Positions 59,020 to 64,000 of a DNA stretch of 64,000 bases are shown in pieces; the first letter of the stretch is position 1, and each line of letters opens with the position of its first letter. The translations under genes were made by a program, and so were the position numbers. The stretch lies in the NCBI RefSeq assembly GCF_027922145.1, contig NZ_BSFC01000019.1, positions 132,579-196,578 of the forward strand, given 5' to 3'. Below the pieces are notes generated by a model. The model saw only the letters and a list, made by a program, of their open reading frames with translations, was not told where the DNA came from and ran no database searches. The DNA comes from Novosphingobium resinovorum (GTDB lineage Bacteria; Pseudomonadota; Alphaproteobacteria; Sphingomonadales; Sphingomonadaceae).

Positions 59020-59320
59020 GGAATTCCCTTGCTGCCGTGCGCGATGGCCAAGCCTCTCCGCACGCGGAATCTAGCTTCCACGCCGCGATCTGTTCGGCTG
59101 CCGAATTGCGCTGTGTTTGCAGGTGGCAGGAAAACACAGTTTTGCGATTCAGACTACAGGGCTGCGGACGGACGATGGCACCCACGGTGAGTGTATCTTA
59201 ACGCGGGAAATATAAATAAATATAAATAATACAATAAGATAAGTTAATCAGGAGGAATAGGGAAGCGCGGTTGGTCGGCACCTGCCTAACAGCTATGCGC
59301 AGCAAGCATGAGGGTCAGTC
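59020..59320. promoter_or_regulatory. Divergent promoter region with an AT-rich block
   Basis: The 301-bp gap between the symporter and LysR genes contains a strikingly AT-rich stretch (59207-59250, AATATAAATAAATATAAATA then ATACAATAAGATAAG) inside high-GC DNA. Such a block is typical of a regulated, easily melted promoter or an H-NS/MucR/Ros-type binding site. A short direct repeat, AAATATAA, occurs in tandem. Confidence 0.5.
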
Positions 59321-60238
59321 ATGGACATACGGAAATTTGAGTATTTCATGTCGGTCGCCGAACTCGGTAGTTTCTCGCGCGCGGCGGTTAGCCTGCGGCT
59401 CTCGCAGCCCCTACTGAGCCGACAGGTCCGCACTCTGGAGGAGGAACTGGGCCTGCCGCTGTTCTATCGCAACGGGCGGGGGGTGACACTGACGCAGGCC
59501 GGGCGGTGCCTGCTCAAGAACGCGCGAACCGTGCGCGATGCGGTCGAGACGACGTACAGCGAACTCAACCAACTCAAGAGCCAGCTCGTCGGCGCGGCGG
59601 CGATCGGCATGCCCACCAGTGTCGGCCGCGCCGTCAGCGTTGATCTCGCGCAGCATTTTGCGCAGCACACCCCTGACGTGAAGCTGCACATCGTCGAGGG
59701 CCTGAGCAGCGACATCGCCGAACAGATCCAGCAGGGACGGCTCGACGTGGCGATCCTCTACACCCCGATCCGCAACCAGAGCATCCTGTCGGACCCGGTG
59801 GTGGTGGAGCACCTCGTCCTCGTCAGCGCGCCCGGAGAGGGGCCGGACTCGCCGGTAGGAATGGACGATCTGCTCAAGCTGCCGCTGGTAACGACGGGGC
59901 CGAACCAGCAGCTCCGCCGCGATCTGGAGCAGGCGGCGCGGGCGCGGGGCGTGGAGCTGAACATCGCGGTGGAGGTCGATTCGCTGACCTCGATCCTGCA
60001 GATGGTCAACGTCGGCCTCGGCCATGCGGTGCTGCCGCCCTCGGCGCTGGTGCGCCATGGCTTGCGCGATCACTTCGACGTGGCGAGTTTCACCGACGAC
60101 ATCTTCCATCGCACGCTTTACGTCGGCACCGGCCCACAGCGCTCGGACGCGGCTCCGTCGCGGCAGCTGGCGGGTGTGGTCAAGGAGACGCTGCAGCGCC
60201 TTGCGGGGCCGCTGACCTGGGACGTGATCCGGGCTTGA
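59321..60238 (+). CDS. LysR-family transcriptional regulator
   Basis: A 305-residue LysR-type regulator. The DNA-binding domain starts MDIRKFEYFMSVAELGSFSR with helix-turn-helix AAVSLRLSQPLLSRQVRTLE. The effector domain covers about 90-295 (GVELNIAVEVDSLTSILQMV). It resembles NAC/Cbl-like or CatR-like members; closest relatives cannot be named by eye. It is divergent from the GPH symporter, which it probably controls together with itself through the AT-rich intergenic block. Confidence 0.9.
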   Translation: MDIRKFEYFMSVAELGSFSRAAVSLRLSQPLLSRQVRTLEEELGLPLFYRNGRGVTLTQAGRCLLKNARTVRDAVETTYSELNQLKSQLVGAAAIGMPTSVGRAVSVDLAQHFAQHTPDVKLHIVEGLSSDIAEQIQQGRLDVAILYTPIRNQSILSDPVVVEHLVLVSAPGEGPDSPVGMDDLLKLPLVTTGPNQQLRRDLEQAARARGVELNIAVEVDSLTSILQMVNVGLGHAVLPPSALVRHGLRDHFDVASFTDDIFHRTLYVGTGPQRSDAAPSRQLAGVVKETLQRLAGPLTWDVIRA

Positions 60239-60457
60239 GGCGAGTGTTCCTCCACACCGCTCGGGCTAAGCGGTGTGGATAGAGGGGCTGCTGACGACCT
60301 GCCGCAATAAATGTTTACGCAGGCAAAACCGTGTCATCCCGCGTGCTTCGCACAACTCGATAGATCCCGCATTAACCTGTGGTCGCGTAATCGTGCAAAC
60401 GATTGTTGAGCGATGCGCACAGGGCGCGATTCGCGTAGCGCCAGTTCGGGATTTTCG

Positions 60458-60634
60458 ATGAAAGCCGGGTTCGATGTCGGCCTCGCCGCCGAGGTTGCGC
60501 AAGGCGAATGGGCGATCTGGGAAGGCATGGCCACCGCCCTGCCGCTGAGCCTTGCCCTCTGGGCAGTGATCCTCTGGGCAGTGATCCTCTGGGCAGTGAT
60601 CCTCTGGGCAGTGATCCTCTGGCTGGTGCGTTAA
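60458..60634 (+). CDS. Small single-pass membrane protein with LWAVI repeats
   Basis: A 58-residue protein starting MKAGFDVGLAAEVAQGEWAI then WEGMATALPLSLA, followed by four LWAVI repeats and a final LWLVR. The soluble first 30 residues and the hydrophobic C-terminal half look like a genuine tiny membrane protein; removing three of the repeats would leave a normal ALPLSLALWAVILWLVR helix. The repeats come from four perfect 15-bp DNA units (60561-60620). An upstream ATG at 60413 is in frame, but the shorter start is more natural. It converges on and overlaps by 4 bp the end of the MFS gene. Family not recognised. Confidence 0.5.
   Translation: MKAGFDVGLAAEVAQGEWAIWEGMATALPLSLALWAVILWAVILWAVILWAVILWLVR
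60561..60620. repeat. Tandem repeat, four perfect copies of a 15-bp unit
   Basis: GGGCAGTGATCCTCT occurs four times head to tail (60561, 60576, 60591, 60606) with no mismatch, and a partial CTCT unit precedes it. The 15-bp period preserves reading frame, so gain or loss of units changes the protein by five residues at a time. Confidence 0.95.
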
Positions 60635-62184
60635 TCCCCATCGCCCAGGCGAATCTCCGGAATCCGTAGCGCCACGCCGACCGCGAGGCATGTCAGCATC
60701 CCGCTCGTCACAAACGTCACGATGAAGGCATGGGCGTAGATCGCCACAACCGCATCGTGCAGGGCAGGGGGCAAGGCCTCAATCAGCGCCACGCCCTCAC
60801 GCAGCACGCGCTCGGCCAACGGGGCGGGCAAGGCGGTGCGGGCGTAATCGCGCAAGTGGTGCGTCAGCAGCAGGCCTGAGCCCGCGACCGCTGCGACGGC
60901 CGCCAACTGGTTGCAGAACTGCAGGGTCGAGGTGCCGGTGCCAAGCTCCGCGCGCGGCACGCAGTTCTGCACCGCCACCGTCAGGTTGGGCATGCACAGC
61001 CCGCCGCCCGATCCCATCAGCAGCAGGCAGCAGATCCACGCCGAATCGCCGAGGCCCATCGCCGTGACGGTTGCGATGCCGAAGAAGCCGATCGCCAACA
61101 GCACCATACCACCCACGATCGGCGCCTTGTAGCGCCCCGTCCGCGACACGACTTGCCCGCCGAGCAGCGACATCGTCGTGCCCGCGATCAGGTGCGGCAG
61201 GATCATCAGCCCCGAACTCGCGGTCGAGTGGCCGCCGACGGTCTGGAAGAACAGCGGCAGGAACACCGAGGAGCCGAAGAAGGCGAGGCCGATCATCGTG
61301 CTCGCCACCACGGTGCGGCGGAACACGGTGTTTTCAAGCAGATGCACCGCCAGAACTGGCTCGGCCGCGCGCTTTTCCTGCCGGTAGAGCGCGGCGAAGG
61401 CGAGGACGCAGAGCACCCCCGTCCCGGCCATCGCCAGCGGGGTAGAAGCCGCGCTGCCGTCGAGCATGCCGAGGAACAGCAGGAATGCCACCGTCCCGCA
61501 GACCAGCAGCGTGACGCCTGCGAAGTCGATCGCGTGGCCCTTTCGCGGCGCCAGGTTGGGGGGCAGGGTCAGCCAGACCATCGCCAGCGCCGCCGCGCCG
61601 ACCGGCAGGTTGATGTAGAAGACCCAGCGCCAGCCCAGCCACTCCGTCACCGCGCCGCCGACGACCGGCCCGGCAATGCTGGAGAGGGTGTAGGTCGCAT
61701 TGAACAGGCCCTGATAGCGCGGCCTTTCGCGCGGCGTGACGAGGTCGCCCAGCGTCGTCAGCGCCAGCACCGAGGCGCCCCCTGCGCCCATGCCCTGGAT
61801 CGCGCGGAACACGATCAGCTGGGTCATCGACTGCGCCGCCCCGCAGAGCGCCGAGCCGCCGAGGAAGACGAGGATCGCCAGCGTGAACAGCGGCCGCCGT
61901 CCGTGGATGTCGCTGAACTTGCCGTAAAGCGGCATCGTCACCGTCGAGGCGAGCATGAACGCGGTCATCACCCATGACAGTCGCGAGAGCGCGCCGAACT
62001 CGCTGACGATGTGGGGCAGGGCAGGATTGACGATGAAGTTGTCCAGCGCCGCCAGCGCCGCCGTCAGCAGCAGGCCCGACAGCGCGAGCCAGAAGCGGGC
62101 ACGGGTCGTCTGGGGTTTTTCGTCGTCCTGTATGTCTGGCGCCTCTCCGGTCGCGGCTCGTGCAAGCCGTCGATATGCATTCAC
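60631..62184 (-). CDS. MFS multidrug transporter, DHA2 (EmrB/QacA) type
   Basis: A 517-residue, 14-helix major facilitator. ALDNFIVNPALPHIVSEFGA is helix 1, with the D of motif D1; LYGKFSDIHGRRPLFTLAIL is motif A; and FRAIQGMGAGGASVLALTTL is motif B with its conserved Arg. It is a proton-driven exporter of drugs or small toxic molecules. Start: the GTG at 62184, overlapping the stop of the upstream MFS gene (GTGA) and preceded by AGGAG; reading further upstream is antisense sequence. The two MFS genes form a coupled pair. Confidence 0.9.
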   Translation of the reverse strand: MNAYRRLARAATGEAPDIQDDEKPQTTRARFWLALSGLLLTAALAALDNFIVNPALPHIVSEFGALSRLSWVMTAFMLASTVTMPLYGKFSDIHGRRPLFTLAILVFLGGSALCGAAQSMTQLIVFRAIQGMGAGGASVLALTTLGDLVTPRERPRYQGLFNATYTLSSIAGPVVGGAVTEWLGWRWVFYINLPVGAAALAMVWLTLPPNLAPRKGHAIDFAGVTLLVCGTVAFLLFLGMLDGSAASTPLAMAGTGVLCVLAFAALYRQEKRAAEPVLAVHLLENTVFRRTVVASTMIGLAFFGSSVFLPLFFQTVGGHSTASSGLMILPHLIAGTTMSLLGGQVVSRTGRYKAPIVGGMVLLAIGFFGIATVTAMGLGDSAWICCLLLMGSGGGLCMPNLTVAVQNCVPRAELGTGTSTLQFCNQLAAVAAVAGSGLLLTHHLRDYARTALPAPLAERVLREGVALIEALPPALHDAVVAIYAHAFIVTFVTSGMLTCLAVGVALRIPEIRLGDGD

Positions 62185-63569
62185 CCGGTCACTCCTGTCG
62201 CATCGGTAATGGGATTGTCCGCCGTCCGGCCAAGGGCGAGGTAGCCGATGGCGAGGGCGGAAAAGATCACGTGCAGCAGCCCGATCAGCACGAACGGCGC
62301 GGTCAGCCCGACAAGGTCGAACAGATAGCCCGAGGCGAGCGAGACGAGGACGACGCTGGCAGTGCCGAAGAAGGCGAGCAGGCCATAGGCGGTGCCCCGC
62401 AGGTCGGCAGGGGCTTCCTGCCCGAAGAACGCCTGCTGCGCGATCGTCTGGGTGCTCTCGGCAATGCCGATGAACAGCGCGAGGGCGAGGATTTCCCAGC
62501 CCGTCACGCTCGTCACCAGCGGTGCGCAGAGGAATGATACGCCCACCAGCACGAGGCTGGCGACGTAGATCGCGGTTCGGTCCCACTTGTCGAGCAGGAC
62601 GCCCAGGATCGGCGGGATCACGAAGGAACAGGCGCGCATCAGCGCCAGCGCGGTGCCGGCGATGGCGACGGTGCCGGTCGTGCCGAGCCCCTCCTGCGCG
62701 CCGCGAAGGGTGATCCACAAGGCGAGGAAGGATCCGACCACCGCCTCGTCGGTGCGCACGACGAAGGAAGTCAGCAGCAGCACCCCGAAGCGCCGGTTGG
62801 TCCGCGCATGGGCGACCACGCGCCGGAAGCCGCCGAGCAGTTCACGCATACTTTGGGAGACGGGCGCGGCGCCTTTCCGGCGGTCGGCCTTGGGCGCATC
62901 GGGCATCAGGAACATCGCCGCGACCAGCGCCGCGCCGAGGCCGAGGATGCCGCAGGCCCACAGCGCATATGTTCCCGCCAGCGCGGTGTCGTAGCCCGCC
63001 GAGTGCAGCCAGCCCGGCAGCGCCGCACCGATCACGCCCACCATCAGCACGCTGATCAGGCCGTAGAACACCATGACAAGCGCCATGAACCGCCCGCGCG
63101 AGGCGTTGTCGACATAGTCGAAGAACCGGGGCGGCCCGCCTGCGGTGTGCGCGCTCGAGGCAATGCCGAAGCAGAAGCGGATGACGAACAGCGCCGCCAC
63201 GCCCCCCGCCAGCGGATAGGCGAAGGCGGCCATGCTGTACCCGACGAGCGCGAAGATCACCATTGCCCGGCGCCCGATCCGGTCCGCCAGCGCGCCGGCG
63301 AAGCCGACGCAGACGAGCACCACCGCCTGCTGCACCGTCATCAGCTGCCCCGCGAGGCGGCCCTGCTCCGCTCGGGGCACGCCGACCATTTCGGTGAACA
63401 CGTAAGGCTGCATCAGGGCGATGAAGGCGGTCATCATCACTGCGATCCCTGTGACCAGCAGGAACACGAAGACCTCGCGGGGCGGGATGCCCGGCATCAG
63501 CGTGATGGGGCCGATGCGCGCCTGATCCCCCGTGTTTTGGCGAACGCCTCCCTCCGGTGCAGTGTCCAT
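62181..63569 (-). CDS. MFS transporter
   Basis: A 462-residue, 12-helix major facilitator of a different subfamily from its neighbour. Motif A is seen as GFAGALADRIGRRAMVIFAL, and the second-half copy as ILGVLLDKWDRTAIYVASLV. The FFDYVDNASRGRFMALVMVF stretch is a loop/helix border also found in sugar- or siderophore-type MFS members. It is first in a two-gene operon. The neighbourhood offers no substrate clue; pairing with a DHA2 exporter might point to secretion of one product. Confidence 0.85.
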   Translation of the reverse strand: MDTAPEGGVRQNTGDQARIGPITLMPGIPPREVFVFLLVTGIAVMMTAFIALMQPYVFTEMVGVPRAEQGRLAGQLMTVQQAVVLVCVGFAGALADRIGRRAMVIFALVGYSMAAFAYPLAGGVAALFVIRFCFGIASSAHTAGGPPRFFDYVDNASRGRFMALVMVFYGLISVLMVGVIGAALPGWLHSAGYDTALAGTYALWACGILGLGAALVAAMFLMPDAPKADRRKGAAPVSQSMRELLGGFRRVVAHARTNRRFGVLLLTSFVVRTDEAVVGSFLALWITLRGAQEGLGTTGTVAIAGTALALMRACSFVIPPILGVLLDKWDRTAIYVASLVLVGVSFLCAPLVTSVTGWEILALALFIGIAESTQTIAQQAFFGQEAPADLRGTAYGLLAFFGTASVVLVSLASGYLFDLVGLTAPFVLIGLLHVIFSALAIGYLALGRTADNPITDATGVTG

Positions 63570-63802
63570 GCCGGTCCTTCCATGTCGAGGAGCGACCGCG
63601 ACGGCGCTCGGCCGTGTCCGGTCAGGCGACAGGATACGAAAAGGCGGCCGCGATTCCAGCGATTAAGCCATGCTCAAAAGGCGGGTCAGATATGCCTTCC
63701 CGCACACTTGCCTCGCCGCGCCGCTGCGACTTACGCTGCCCTCACGAGCAGCCCGAGAGCACTGGCGCCGGGCCTGCCGCATCCCTTTTCAGGAGTCGCC
63801 CC

Positions 63803-64000
63803 ATGCTGATCGACCGTGGATTTTCCGAGCGCAACCGCCGCGTGCGCAGCCTCGACGTGGAGAGCTACCAGGACTTCGTGCTGGGCTTTCGCGACTGGAC
63901 TTACGGTGATCTCGACAAGTCCGCGCGGGCCAGCGCCGACGAAATCCTCGAGGACCTGCGCCTCAATACCGAGGAAGCGCCGCTCGACGCTTTCCGGGGG
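63803..64000 (+). CDS. Unrecognised protein, partial (runs off the right edge)
   Basis: Sixty-six N-terminal residues are visible: MLIDRGFSERNRRVRSLDVE then SYQDFVLGFRDWTYGDLDKS and ARASADEILEDLRLNTEEAP. A perfect AGGAG lies 7-8 nt before the ATG, so the start is firm. There is no signal peptide, and the composition is that of a soluble, charged protein. I do not recognise the family from this fragment. It is divergent from the MFS pair across 233 bp. Confidence 0.7.
   Translation, partial: MLIDRGFSERNRRVRSLDVESYQDFVLGFRDWTYGDLDKSARASADEILEDLRLNTEEAPLDAFRG

Noticed and set aside
57541..59190. Long open frame antisense to the GPH symporter
   Set aside because: Arg/His/Gln-rich composition, no domain; the symporter is clear.
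60561..60620. Possible CRISPR array
   Set aside because: The 15-bp units are directly adjacent without spacers.

Overview
The window is a high-GC (roughly two-thirds G+C) alphaproteobacterial chromosome segment. The protein content (TonB-dependent receptor, DUF6481 protein, LtrA, membrane-anchored CycM-type cytochrome, large RpoB/RpoC) and several families of short palindromic dispersed repeats suggest the Sphingomonadaceae, probably Novosphingobium or a close relative. This assignment comes from recognising protein families, not from a database search.

Layout. 0-5 kb: an epimerase (cut by the left edge), a glutathione S-transferase, the scoAB CoA-transferase pair with a divergent LysR regulator, and a universal stress protein, followed by a strong small-RNA candidate (about 4848-4912). 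5-7.4 kb: a tandem AAA+ ATPase of the CDC48/p97 type. 7.5-10.8 kb: an accessory scar of lower GC and low coding density, with a PAS/HisKA_2 sensor kinase, a DUF6481 protein, a broken tyrosine recombinase on the minus strand (9815-10315) and a broken concanavalin-A-like domain protein. 10.9-14.5 kb: a homocysteine S-methyltransferase convergent with a TonB-dependent receptor. 14.8-25.6 kb: MscS channel, polA, a small lipoprotein, a beta-lactamase-fold serine hydrolase, groESL under a textbook CIRCE operator, a MATE exporter, a cytochrome c lipoprotein and a SnoaL-like protein.

25.7-40.3 kb: the classical beta operon is split. rplJL lies on the minus strand with its own leader and terminator, while rpoBC lies on the plus strand more than 4 kb away behind a near-consensus promoter and a long leader. 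Between them sit LtrA, an XRE/DUF2975 operon with repeated ATATCG operator half-sites, and a Pro/Ala-rich membrane protein. 40.8-45.4 kb: an outer-membrane barrel protein, a LysR remnant, ispG, a CorA/ZntB transporter and two GNAT acetyltransferases, all separated by palindromic repeats.

45.5-51.8 kb: a six-gene overlapping operon (DUF4129, DUF4350, MoxR ATPase, DUF58/vWA, SpoIIM-like, RDD), which looks like a MoxR/vWA envelope chaperone system. 51.8-56.5 kb: pheA, cycM, rlmE-ppx and tRNA-Gln(CTG). After the tRNA come about 1 kb of coding-like debris, a GPH-type sugar symporter with a divergent LysR regulator, a tiny membrane protein whose helix contains four perfect 15-bp repeats, two translationally coupled MFS transporters, and an unrecognised gene cut by the right edge.

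Most of the window is ordinary housekeeping sequence. The best leads for new biology are the small RNA, the ATATCG-regulated XRE/DUF2975 operon, the repeat-expanded small membrane protein and the two decayed accessory scars. I saw no complete novel defence or mobile system and no CRISPR array.
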